DNA of 64,000 nucleotides from JACPIA01 sp964655995 (lineage in GTDB: Bacteria; Patescibacteriota; Minisyncoccia; Phycocordibacterales; XYD1-FULL-46-19). Both the position numbers and the translations under genes were made by a program. Shown here in pieces: positions 47,665 to 57,300 of this stretch. Under the pieces are notes generated by a model, which was given only the letters and a program-made list of their open reading frames with translations, had not been told where the DNA came from and did no database searches. Location of the stretch: contig CAZZPK010000001.1 of assembly GCA_964655995.1 (NCBI GenBank), positions 87,406-151,405 on the forward strand. Direction: 5' to 3'. Numbering within the stretch: the stretch's first letter is position 1; each line of letters opens with the position of its first letter.

Positions 47665-49543
47665 TTTGTTTGCGGAGGAGGTCGGCTTTGAGGGCTTTAA
47701 CGCGCACGGCGTCGCCCAAGCGGAAGGTTTTGCCAGTACGGCGGCCGACGACGGCAAACTTTTTCGCGTCAAATTCAAAATAATCATCACCGAGCGCGCC
47801 CAAGCGGATCATGCCCTCCACGCCGGTGGCCACCTCGGCCACAAAGACGCCCCGCTCGTTAACGCCAGAGATAATGGCGTCGGCCGGCTGATTGAGCTTA
47901 TCTTGCATATACTCCACTTGCTTGTAGCGCACGCTCTCGCGCTCGGCCTCGGCGGCCAAGCGCTCCATAATACTGGCGTGTATCATTTGATCAGCCAACT
48001 TTTCCAACATCTCGCGCGGCGGCTGCTTGCCCGCTAGATAAATAGCGAGCAGTCGATGCACCAGCACGTCGGGGTAGCGGCGTATCGGCGAGGTAAAGTG
48101 AGTGTAGTGGCGGAAGGCGAGTCCGTAATGGCCGATATTTTTGGTGGAGTAAATGGCCTTGGCCATCGACTGCACGGCGGCGCGATTAACAATGTACGCC
48201 TCCGGCGTGTCCTCGACATCTTTTAAAAGTTCATTAATTTGGGCCGGTTTAATATCTTGGCCGTTAATCTCCAGCTGATAGCCCAGCGGCTTAAGAAAGT
48301 CAGCCAGCACCGCCAGGCGCTCTTGATCCGGTTGGTCGTGGATCCGGTACACAAATTTATCGACCTGATTTTTATTAAGCGCGGAGACATACTCGGCCAC
48401 TTTACGATTAGCGAGCAACATAAAGTCCTCCACCAAGAGGTGAGTATCGGTTCTTATTTTTCTTTTAATTTCTATCGGTTTGCCGGCATCGTCTAAAATA
48501 ATTTGCAACTCCTCCGTCTCAAAGCTGATGGCGCCATTTGCCACTTTAGCGGCGCGCAATTTATAAGCGATCTTGTTTAAAATATTTAGCTCGGCATAAT
48601 AAGGGCCTGATTTTTTATCAAGCACCTCCTGGGCCTCCTCGTAGCTAAAACGTTTGTCGGAGTGGATGATAGTGCGGCCAAACCACTGGTCTAATATCTC
48701 TCCCGCTCTATTAATCTTAAATACTGCGCCAAAAGTGAGACGATCCTGATCCGGTACCAAACTGCAAATATCGTCGGAGAGTACCGGCGGCAGCATCGGG
48801 ATGGTGCGGTCGACTAGGTAAACCGAGGTGGCGCGTCGCTCCGCCTCGGCGTCAAGGGCCGAGCCGGGGCGCACATAGTGCGAGACGTCAGCGATGTGGA
48901 CACCCACCTCGTAAGTGCCGTCGCCTAAGTCGGCAAAAGAGAGCGCATCGTCAAAGTCTTTGGCAGTGGCCGGGTCGATAGTAAAGGTGGTCACAGTGCG
49001 GAAGTCGCGGCGATTAGGCAAGTCGGCGGCCATATCCTCCACCGCTTGCTTTTTAATCTCATCAGCCTCGCTTAAAACGAGTGGGGGGAAGTCGAGACTA
49101 AACCCTTTAGCCATGGCAATGGCCCGCATCTCGGTCTCATTCTCACCCGGATTACCGATAACCAGTTTAATGGTGCCGGTGGGGTCTTGAGTGGCGTCCG
49201 TCCATTCATCCATGGCCACCAGCACTTTTTTACCCAAGGCTTTTTTAGCACTCTCGATGTCGGTTAAGACGAGCGGACGGTAAAAGCGGAGGTCGTCGGC
49301 GAGGAGCACTATTTGCCCCGGCCGTTCGGGCAGCTCGCTTACCACACCCACGAACATTTGCTTGGCTCGGGTGAGGACTTGCTCCACTTTGCCGCGCTCA
49401 CCCTCGTAACTGATGCGCACAGTGTCGCCATCAAGGGCCACGCCCAAATCGGCACCCTCGCATTTAACCTCGCGCTTGTCGGGGAAGACAAAATAGCCTA
49501 CGCCCTTGGGCGAGACTCTAATAATACCTTCGGCGGTTGACAT
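47645..49543 (-). CDS. rnr: Ribonuclease R (RNB-family 3'-5' exoribonuclease)
   Basis: A 632-residue RNase II/R-family enzyme. The N-terminal cold-shock-like part (GVGYFVFPDKREVKCEGADL) is followed by the RNB catalytic domain with TIDPATAKDFDDALSFADLG (metal-binding Asp residues), VGVHIADVSHYVRPGSALDA, VYLVDRTIPMLPPVLSDDIC and HYTHFTSPIRRYPDVLVHRL. A C-terminal S1 domain (DAIISGVNERGVFVAEVATG) completes it. It is shorter than E. coli RNase R (813) because the N-terminal helix-turn-helix and basic tail are missing. TATACT lies ~6 nt before the ATG, divergent from rpsP. Confidence 0.94.
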   Translation of the reverse strand: MSTAEGIIRVSPKGVGYFVFPDKREVKCEGADLGVALDGDTVRISYEGERGKVEQVLTRAKQMFVGVVSELPERPGQIVLLADDLRFYRPLVLTDIESAKKALGKKVLVAMDEWTDATQDPTGTIKLVIGNPGENETEMRAIAMAKGFSLDFPPLVLSEADEIKKQAVEDMAADLPNRRDFRTVTTFTIDPATAKDFDDALSFADLGDGTYEVGVHIADVSHYVRPGSALDAEAERRATSVYLVDRTIPMLPPVLSDDICSLVPDQDRLTFGAVFKINRAGEILDQWFGRTIIHSDKRFSYEEAQEVLDKKSGPYYAELNILNKIAYKLRAAKVANGAISFETEELQIILDDAGKPIEIKRKIRTDTHLLVEDFMLLANRKVAEYVSALNKNQVDKFVYRIHDQPDQERLAVLADFLKPLGYQLEINGQDIKPAQINELLKDVEDTPEAYIVNRAAVQSMAKAIYSTKNIGHYGLAFRHYTHFTSPIRRYPDVLVHRLLAIYLAGKQPPREMLEKLADQMIHASIMERLAAEAERESVRYKQVEYMQDKLNQPADAIISGVNERGVFVAEVATGVEGMIRLGALGDDYFEFDAKKFAVVGRRTGKTFRLGDAVRVKALKADLLRKQIDYVLA

Positions 49544-49554
49544 GAGGGGAGTAT

Positions 49555-49583
49555 AACATATATGATAGTGAGCGCTATATGTT
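49555..49583. promoter_or_regulatory. Inverted repeat spanning the rpsP start
   Basis: AACATATA (49555-49562) and TATATGTT (49576-49583) are perfect 8-bp arms 13 bp apart; the right arm contains the rpsP ATG. It could be an operator or an RNA hairpin hiding the start codon. Confidence 0.4.
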
Positions 49584-49953
49584 GATGATCCGTTTACAGC
49601 GCGTTGGCCGCAAAAACGACCCCTCTTTTAGGGTCGTCGTTACCGACTCTAAAAACAGCACCAAAAGCGGCAAGTTTTTGGAGGTGGTGGGCTCTTACGA
49701 CGCCCGCTTGGGTAAAAATAAGACCATTCTTAAGCCCGAGCGGATCAAGCACTGGATCTCGGTCGGCGCTCAATTAACCGATACTGTTAAAAACTTACTT
49801 ATTTCTAAAAAAATTATCGAGGGCAAAAAGACGGATTATCGACCGAAACCAAAACCAGTTGAACCAGTAGCTGAGACTCCCATCCAAGAAGAAGTTAAAG
49901 AAGAGGTAAAAGAAGAGGTGGCTAGCCCTGAGTCTGTCGAAGTGGTACAATAA
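49579..49953 (+). CDS. rpsP: 30S ribosomal protein S16
   Basis: A 124-residue S16. The core is MIRLQRVGRKNDPSFRVVVT, GKFLEVVGSYDARLGK and ERIKHWISVGAQLTDTVKNL (residues 3-~80). An acidic, repetitive tail, VKEEVKEEVASPESVEVVQ, extends it by ~35 residues. An ATG two codons in would give the standard N-terminus. It heads the rpsP-KH-trmD cluster. Confidence 0.95.
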   Translation: MLMIRLQRVGRKNDPSFRVVVTDSKNSTKSGKFLEVVGSYDARLGKNKTILKPERIKHWISVGAQLTDTVKNLLISKKIIEGKKTDYRPKPKPVEPVAETPIQEEVKEEVKEEVASPESVEVVQ

Positions 49954-49988
49954 CACTCATTATCAGATAGGCAGTTATTTATACCGTT

Positions 49989-50306
49989 ATGCAAAAAGAC
50001 CAAGAGTTTTTAGAGATCCTGATTAAGTCGTTGGTGGACAATCCGGACGACGTTAAGGTTGGACGCACGGTGGATGAGATGGGCGTGCTGTTGACGTTAG
50101 ATGTTAACCCGCTTGATATGGGCAAGATTATCGGCCGCCAAGGCAATACCGCCAAGGCCATCCGCACTTTGCTCCGAGTGGTGGGGATGAAGAACAATGC
50201 TCGCGTCAATTTAAAAATCAATGAGCCGGTCGGCGGCTTGCGCGCCGGCGGCCCCTCGGCCACCGCCCGCTCGGTTGACCAGGCGATTAAAGATTTAGAA
50301 TTTTAG
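49989..50306 (+). CDS. khpA: KH-domain RNA-binding protein (KhpA/YlqC-like)
   Basis: A 105-residue single-KH protein. QEFLEILIKSLVDNPDDVKV leads to the KH GxxG loop in PLDMGKIIGRQGNTAKAIRT (GRQG, ~residues 47-50), followed by LLRVVGMKNNARVNLKINEP and an extra ~25 residues. It is found next to rpsP and trmD as in Firmicutes (rpsP-ylqC-rimM-trmD); rimM is missing here. Confidence 0.9.
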   Translation: MQKDQEFLEILIKSLVDNPDDVKVGRTVDEMGVLLTLDVNPLDMGKIIGRQGNTAKAIRTLLRVVGMKNNARVNLKINEPVGGLRAGGPSATARSVDQAIKDLEF

Positions 50307-50308
50307 CT

Positions 50309-51025
50309 TTGAAGCGGTTTTACGTTATTACGATTTTTCCCGAGATCATCGACTCTTACGTTAAAGAGTCGATTATTGGTCGGGCCATTAAAGCTAAAAA
50401 GGTGGCGGTTAAAGCGGTAAATCCTCGCGCTTTTAGTCGCGATAAACATAAAAAGACGGACGATCGCCCTTACGCCGGCGGCCCCGGGATGGTGATGCTG
50501 GCGGAACCGATCTTGCGCGCCGTAGATGGGATTCTCTCATCGAGCCGAAGAAAACTCCCGGACACTAAGAATAAGGGAAAGTCGTTTTCTTCAGCTGATG
50601 AGAGAAAAAGAGAGATTATTATTTTGTCGCCAGCTGGGAAGCAATTTACCAATCGTGAGGCGATTAAGTTGGCAAAGAGTAAAAAAGATTTGATTTTTAT
50701 TGCCGGCCGATACGAGGGTATCGATGCCCGGGTAAAAAAGATTTTAAAGGCTAAAGAGTATTCCGTTGGCCCCTACGTTTTAACCGGCGGCGAGTTGCCG
50801 GCACTCGCCATGATCGATGCCACCGTTCGCCAAGTGCCGGGAGTTTTGGGTAAAGAGGAGTCATTGGAGGAGAAGCGGGTAGCCAGTAGCGAGATGTACA
50901 CTCGCCCGGAGGTTTTAATGTGGAAAAACAAAAAATATATTGTGCCTAAGGTGCTGCTCTCCGGTGATCATAAACGGATAGAGGAGTGGAAGCGTAAAAG
51001 TCAAGGTCCTGTGGATAAGTGGTAA
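50309..51025 (+). CDS. trmD: tRNA (guanine-N1)-methyltransferase
   Basis: A 238-residue SPOUT enzyme making m1G37. It starts with TTG, 2 nt after the KH-gene stop (KRFYVITIFPEIIDSY). SAM/tRNA motifs: KTDDRPYAGGPGMVMLAEPI, DLIFIAGRYEGIDARV, YSVGPYVLTGGELPALAMID, and YTRPEVLMWKNKKYIVPKVL. Residues ~75-100 (SSRRKLPDTKNKGKSFSSAD) are an insert encoded by a 75-bp palindrome with ~24-bp arms. Excluding it, the enzyme is slightly shorter than the family's ~245. Confidence 0.94.
   Translation: MKRFYVITIFPEIIDSYVKESIIGRAIKAKKVAVKAVNPRAFSRDKHKKTDDRPYAGGPGMVMLAEPILRAVDGILSSSRRKLPDTKNKGKSFSSADERKREIIILSPAGKQFTNREAIKLAKSKKDLIFIAGRYEGIDARVKKILKAKEYSVGPYVLTGGELPALAMIDATVRQVPGVLGKEESLEEKRVASSEMYTRPEVLMWKNKKYIVPKVLLSGDHKRIEEWKRKSQGPVDKW
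50532..50606. repeat. Palindromic insert in trmD
   Basis: Left arm 50532-50555 and right arm 50584-50606 pair over TTCTCTCATC and GAAGAAAAC with a 4-5 nt mismatched patch between, separated by 28 bp. It keeps the trmD frame open and adds ~25 residues between two conserved motifs. Confidence 0.65.
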
Positions 51026-51061
51026 ATGGTTAGAGTTAAAAAGACAAGTGGATAACTAAAT

Positions 51062-51090
51062 TTGACATATTTAGGGGACTTGTCTATACT
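51062..51090 (+). promoter_or_regulatory. Promoter of the rpoB operon
   Basis: TTGACA (51062-51067), a 17-bp spacer, and TATACT (51085-51090), giving a ~120-nt leader before rpoB. The leader has a CCCCGAGCCCG/TTGGG region but no clear L10-type or terminator structure. Confidence 0.8.
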
Positions 51091-51217
51091 AGCTAGTGAT
51101 TAGCTTTTGATTGAGTAACGCCTCGCCGATCAGTTAGACAATATTTTTATTAGCCCGCCAACCCCGAGCCCGTCTTGGGTTTGGCTCCTGTTTTTAATAT
51201 TTGCCATTGCCTTGGCT

Positions 51218-54200
51218 ATGATTAAACAAAAGTTTTTCTCTCGGCATAAAAAAGCGCTGGCCGAGATGCCTAATTTGACGGAGCTCCAGACCAAGTCCTA
51301 TCAGTGGCTGGTCAAGGAGGGTCTCCGGGAGCTCTTTGCCGAGTTCTCGCCGATCAAGGACTATTCGGAAAAAAAGTTTGAGTTGTCGTTTGAGGGTTTT
51401 CAAATCGATGAGCCTCGATTTAACGAGCATTACGCCAAAGCCAACAAGCTCTCTTACGAGGCGGCTTTGCGGGTGCGGGTCAAGCTAAAAAACAAGACGC
51501 TTAATCAGGAGAAGGAGCAGGAGATTTTCCTGGCCGATTTCCCGATTATGACGGCTCACGGCACCTTTATCTTTAACGGCATCGAGCGCGTGGTGGTGCC
51601 GCAGATCGCCCGCTCCTCCGGCGTCTTTTTTACCGCCAATGAGCTTAAAGGCCGCAAATATTTCGGTGCCAAGATCATCCCAGCCCGCGGCGCCTGGGTG
51701 GAGCTTGAGACGGAGCTTGACGATGTTATTTACGTCCGCATCGACCGCAAGCGCAAATTCCCGGCCACGGCGCTTCTCCGCGTTTTGGCCGCTTTAGCCG
51801 GCCAAAATTTAACCGACGAGGATATTGTCGCTCTGTTTGCCAAAAACGGCGTGGATTTGACCGCGATTAAAAAGACGTTGGAGAAAGATCATGCCAAAAC
51901 GGCCGACGAGGCTTTTATTGAGATTTACAAGCGCCTCCGCGACAGCGACTTGGCCACGGCGGCTAACTCTCGCGAGTTTGTGAGTGCCCTTTTTGGCCGC
52001 GACAAATACGATTTTTCGGCCGTGGGACGCTTCCGCTTTAATCAGCGCTTTGAGTTGCCGGCGGTTAAGGAGCATGAGGGGCGATTGCTGACGCTCTCGG
52101 ACTTGGTGATCATTGTTACCCAAATTGTTAAGCTCAATACCACCAAAGGCGCCCAAGAGGACGACATCGACAATTTAGGTTTTCGCCGGGTACGCTCAGT
52201 GGGGGAAATGTTCCAGCAAAAATTGCGCGTCGGCATGACGCAAATGAAGCGTAATATCCAAGACCGGATGTCGACGGTGGAGTCCACCACTTTATTGCCG
52301 GTGCAGCTCATTTCACCACGCCCACTGCAGGCCCGGCTCAAAGAATTTTTTACCACTAATCAGCTCTCCCAGTTTATGAATCAGGAGAATGCCCTTTCCG
52401 AGATCGAGCACTTACGCACCCTCTCGGCGCTGGGCCCCGGCGGCTTGACCCGCGAGCGCGCCGGGCTTGAGGTCCGCGACGTTCACACCTCGCACTACGG
52501 CCGTGTTTGCCCGATCCACACGCCCGAGGGCCCCAACATCGGCTTGATTTTGCACTTGGCCACTTATGCCCGAGTCAATGATTATGGCATTATCGAGGTC
52601 CCTTACGCCAAGGTTAAAAACGGCGTAATCACCGGCGAAATCGTTTACCTTAACGCTTTGGAGGAGGAGAAGTATGCCGTAGCCCACGCCGGCACTCCTT
52701 ACGACGAAAAAGGCAAAATTTTAAATGAGGAGGTGGAGGCGCGCATCGGCACCAAGCCGGGCATTATTGCTCGCGACAAAGTGGATTTGATCGATGTGGC
52801 GGCAAATCAAGCCTATTCCATTGCCACCTCGATGATCCCGTTTTTGGAGCATGATGATGCCAACCGCGCGCTGATGGGCTCAAACATGCAAAAGCAGGCC
52901 GTGCCCTGCGTTATCCCGGAGGCGCCGCTGGTAGCTACCGGCATGGAGAGGAAGGCTGCCGCCGACTCCGGCCGCTTAATTGCCGCTCGCCGCGCCGGCA
53001 CGGTGACAGCTGTTGATGGCGCCAAGATCACAATAAAAACTGACGAGGGCGAGACCGACGAGTATGAGCTGGCCACTTTCCGCAAAACCAATGACAATAC
53101 CATTTTCCACCAGCGGCCGGTGGTTAATGTCGGCGACACGGTTAAAAAAGGTCATATTCTGTGCGACACCTCTTCGACCGTGGCGGGCCAAATGGCCCTG
53201 GGGCAAAATGCGTTAGTCGCCTTTATGTCGTGGGGCGGAGCCAATTACGAGGACGCCATTATTATCTCCGAGCGCTTAGTTAAGCAAAACAAGCTCTCCA
53301 GTATTTACATTGAGGAGTTTGATATTGATGTCCGCGATACCAAGCTCGGCCCCGAGATCACCACGCATGATATCCCCAATGTCGGCGAGAGCAAGTTGCG
53401 CAATTTGGACGAGGACGGCATTGTCCGCATCGGCGCCGAGGTGGGCCCCAATGACATTTTAGTCGGTAAAATTACTCCCAAAGGCGAGACGGAATTGACG
53501 CCGGAGGAGCGTCTGCTCCGCTCGATTTTTGGCGAGAAGGCGCGCGATGTTAAAGATACCTCGCGCCGCATGCCGCATGGCAAAAAAGGCCGCGTCATTA
53601 GCGTCAAAGTCTTTTCACGCGATGCCGGCGACAAGCTGGAGTCGGGGATTATCAAGCGCATTCACATCGAGGTGGCGCAGTTGCGCAATATCTCGGTCGG
53701 CGACAAGTTGGCTGGCCGCCACGGCAACAAGGGCGTAATCTCGCGCATCTTGCCGGAGGAGGATATGCCTTACGATGCCTCCGGCCGGCCGGTGGACATT
53801 ATTTTAACGCCACTGGGCGTGCCTAGTCGCATGAACTTGGGCCAGATTTTTGAAATGCATTTGGGTTTGGCGGCCAATACTTTGGGCTATCAGGCGATTA
53901 CGCCGACTTTTATGGGCGTAACCGACGAGGAGATTAAGCAAGAGTTGGTCGAGGCCGGTTTTGACGCCTCGGGCAAAGTTCAATTGTTTGACGGCCAGAC
54001 GGGCGAGGCTTTTGACCAGCCGATTGCCGTGGGTTATATGTACATGCTTAAGCTGGCGCACATGGTGGAGGACAAGATCCACATGCGCTCCATCGGCCCT
54101 TACTCGCTCATTACTCAGCAACCGCTTGGCGGCCGCTCGCAGGGGGGAGGCCAGCGTTTTGGCGAGATGGAAGTGTGGGCTCTCGAGGGTTATGGTGCCT

Positions 54201-54379
54201 CGCATACTTTGCGGGAAATGCTGACGATCAAGTCGGACGATATTGTTGGCCGCTCGTCGACCTTTGACGCCATTATTAAAGGCGAGCCGATCCGGCCGCC
54301 CAATTTGCCGGCCTCGTTTAACGTGATGTTAAACGAGCTCCGGGGACTCGCTTTAGACATTGACCTTAAGAAGATTTAA
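51218..54379 (+). CDS. rpoB: RNA polymerase subunit beta
   Basis: Start ATG 51218 (MIKQKFFSRHKKALAEMPNL) is preferred; a TTG two codons earlier is possible. At ~1053 residues it is close to the minimal β subunit. Conserved parts: ELQTKSYQWLVKEGL, rifampicin region FFTTNQLSQFMNQENALSEI and LSALGPGGLTRERAGLEVRD, HTSHYGRVCPIHTPEGPNIG, KGHILCDTSS, GDKLAGRHGNKGVISRILPE and QQPLGGRSQGGGQRFGEMEV. Ser at the Gln/Asp/His/Ser positions is normal (no obvious rifampicin-resistance signature checked by alignment). rpoC follows 7 bp later. Confidence 0.96.
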   Translation: MIKQKFFSRHKKALAEMPNLTELQTKSYQWLVKEGLRELFAEFSPIKDYSEKKFELSFEGFQIDEPRFNEHYAKANKLSYEAALRVRVKLKNKTLNQEKEQEIFLADFPIMTAHGTFIFNGIERVVVPQIARSSGVFFTANELKGRKYFGAKIIPARGAWVELETELDDVIYVRIDRKRKFPATALLRVLAALAGQNLTDEDIVALFAKNGVDLTAIKKTLEKDHAKTADEAFIEIYKRLRDSDLATAANSREFVSALFGRDKYDFSAVGRFRFNQRFELPAVKEHEGRLLTLSDLVIIVTQIVKLNTTKGAQEDDIDNLGFRRVRSVGEMFQQKLRVGMTQMKRNIQDRMSTVESTTLLPVQLISPRPLQARLKEFFTTNQLSQFMNQENALSEIEHLRTLSALGPGGLTRERAGLEVRDVHTSHYGRVCPIHTPEGPNIGLILHLATYARVNDYGIIEVPYAKVKNGVITGEIVYLNALEEEKYAVAHAGTPYDEKGKILNEEVEARIGTKPGIIARDKVDLIDVAANQAYSIATSMIPFLEHDDANRALMGSNMQKQAVPCVIPEAPLVATGMERKAAADSGRLIAARRAGTVTAVDGAKITIKTDEGETDEYELATFRKTNDNTIFHQRPVVNVGDTVKKGHILCDTSSTVAGQMALGQNALVAFMSWGGANYEDAIIISERLVKQNKLSSIYIEEFDIDVRDTKLGPEITTHDIPNVGESKLRNLDEDGIVRIGAEVGPNDILVGKITPKGETELTPEERLLRSIFGEKARDVKDTSRRMPHGKKGRVISVKVFSRDAGDKLESGIIKRIHIEVAQLRNISVGDKLAGRHGNKGVISRILPEEDMPYDASGRPVDIILTPLGVPSRMNLGQIFEMHLGLAANTLGYQAITPTFMGVTDEEIKQELVEAGFDASGKVQLFDGQTGEAFDQPIAVGYMYMLKLAHMVEDKIHMRSIGPYSLITQQPLGGRSQGGGQRFGEMEVWALEGYGASHTLREMLTIKSDDIVGRSSTFDAIIKGEPIRPPNLPASFNVMLNELRGLALDIDLKKI

Positions 54380-54386
54380 AAAACAT

Positions 54387-57300
54387 ATGTCATTACCTAC
54401 AACCAAAAAAGGAGAGCGAATCGCCGACTTTAACGCCATCTCGCTTAAGCTCGCTTCGCCGGAGCGCATCCGCGAGTGGTCTTATGGCGAGGTGACCAAG
54501 CCGGAGACGATCAATTACCGGAGCGGCCGAGCCGAGCGCGGCGGCCTCTTTGACGAGCGTATTTTCGGTCCGGAAAAGGATTTTGAGTGCTATTGCGGCA
54601 AATACAAGCGCATCCGCTATAAAGACATTATTTGCGAGAAATGCGGTGTCGAGGTGACGCGCTCCATTGTCCGCCGCGAGCGGATGGGGCACATCGAACT
54701 GGCCTCGCCGGTGGCGCATATTTGGTTTTTGCGCGGCATCCCGTCGCGCATCGGTTTGGTCCTCGACATTTCCATCCCGGAGCTCGAGAAGGTGGTTTAC
54801 TTTGCCGGCTACATCATTACCAAGGTCAATGAGGAGGAGCGGACCAAAGTGCTTAAAGAGCTCGACAATGAGTTTAAAAACAAAATTAAGTCGCTTGAGG
54901 ATCCGGAGGCCAAGGAGCGCTTGAAGCAATCTCTCCTTGAGGCTAGGCGGCAAATTGAATCGTTGGTGCCGTGGAAGGTCTTAGACGAGCTCTCGTATCA
55001 CCGCTTGTCGCTTAAGTACGGCTCGGTGTTTGAGGCGGGCATCGGCGCCGAGGCGATTGAGACGATATTTAAATCGATTGATGTGGAGGCGGAATTGGCT
55101 AAAATCGGCGCCGCTTTGGAGCAAGCCAGCGCCTTGGAGCGGCCCAAATTGCAAAAGCGGTACAATCTCTTCCGCTCTTTTGTAACGGCCGGCATCCGGC
55201 CGGAGTGGATGTTTATGCGCGTACTGCCGGTGATCCCGCCGGCGCTACGTCCGATGGTGGCGCTCGACGGCGGCCGCCACGCCACGAGCGATGTCAACGA
55301 CTTGTATCGTCGGGTGATCAATCGCAACAATCGTCTTAAAAAATTAATGGACTTAAATGCGCCCGAGGTCATTTTGCGTAACGAGAAGCGTATTCTCCAA
55401 GAGGCGGTAGACGCCTTAATCGATAACTCGATCCGCCGCGGCGGCGGCGGCGAGGGAGCTATGAGCCAAGCCGGCCGCCGGCCGCTTAAGTCGCTGGCCG
55501 ACTCGCTGCGCGGCAAGCAAGGCCGTTTCCGCCAAAACTTGCTCGGTAAGCGCGTCGACTACTCCGGCCGTTCGGTAATTGTGGTGGGCTCGGAGCTTAA
55601 GCTCTCGCAGTGCGGTTTGCCCAAGCATATGGCCCTTGAGCTTTTTAAGCCGTTTATTATCGCCAAGATTTTGGAGTCGGAGCTCGCCTTTAATATCCGT
55701 GGTGCCAGCCGTCTTATCGACGAGGGCGTGCCGGAGGTCTGGGCCATTTTGGAGGAGGTAATCAAAGACAAATACGTTCTCTTAAACCGCGCGCCAACCT
55801 TGCACCGTTTGGGTATCCAGGCTTTTCGACCGATGTTGATCGAGGGCAATGCCATCCAGGTGCATCCACTGGTTTGCGCCGCTTTTAACGCCGACTTCGA
55901 TGGTGATCAAATGGCCGTACACGTGCCGCTCTCCGAGGAGGCCCAAAAAGAGGCTCGCGAACTGATCGCCGCCAATAAAAACCTGCTTAAGCCGGGCAGT
56001 GGCGATCCGATCGTGACGATGAAGCTCGATATTGTTTTGGGCTGCTATTGGGTGACCAAATTTATGGACGGCGCCAAGGGCGAAGGCAAGTTTTTTGCCG
56101 GACCTAACCAGGCGATTATGGCCTATGATTTTGGCGATATTGATTTGCGCGCCAAGATTAAGATCAAAGGCGGCAAGCCCGAGAAATATGGCGAGTTGTC
56201 CGGCGAGATCTTTGAGACTTCGATCGGTCGCATCCTCTTTAACAATAATTTGCCCAACAGCATCAAGTTTATCAACGCCGAGATTACGGCCAAGATTTTA
56301 AACCGCTTGACCGAGGACTTGATTACTCACGGCGATCGCGAGGTGGTGCCGGATATTTTGGACAAAATTAAATTATTCGGTTTCAAATATGCCACTAAAT
56401 CGGGCATTACTTGGGGCTTGGACGACGTGTTGGTCCCCAAGGAAAAGGAAGGCATTGTTGCCGAGGCGCGCCGCGAGGCTGCTTTGATTGAGGAGAAGTA
56501 TAATGACGGTTTTCTCTCCGACGACGAGAAGTATCGGATGATTATCGAATTGTGGCTCCGGACCAAAAGCAAGATTGAGAAGGTGATCCCCGCCGCTTTG
56601 CCGGTCCACGGCTCGGTCCTGGATATGATTACTTCAAGTGCCCGCGGCTCGATTGCCCAGCTAAGCCAAATGGCCGGGATGAAGGGTTTGATTGTTAATC
56701 CGGCCAATCGCTTGATCGATTTTCCTATCGTGCCATCGTACAAGGAGGGACTCTCGCCGATCGAATATTTTATTACCACTCACGGCGCCCGCAAGGGTCT
56801 GGCCGATACCGCGCTTAATACCGCCAAGGCCGGCTATTTAACCCGCAAATTGGTGGATGTGGCCCAAGACTTGGTGGTTTTGGAGGATGACTGCGGCGAC
56901 AAAGAGGGCCGAGTAATAACCAAAGACAATATTTTGGGCTTTGACACCGGTATTGCCAACAGCATTCGTGGACGGATCCTGCTTAAGGATTTAGTAACGC
57001 CGGAGGGCGAGGTGTTGTTTAAAAAAGGCCACTTGATTACCCGCGAGGATGCCCAATTGGCCGAGAGCAAAGGGATAACCGACGCCCATATCCGCTCGCC
57101 ACTGGCCTGCAAGCTGGGGCGCGGCATTTGCCAAAAATGTTACGGCGCCGATCCGGGGCGCGGCGGCCTGGTCAAACCGGGTGAGCCGGTTGGTATTGTG
57201 GCCGCCCAGGCTATTGGTGAGCCGGGAACGCAGCTGACGATGCGCACCAAGCACGCCGGCGGCGTGGGCACGGCCAGCGTCGACATTGTGGGCGGCTTGC

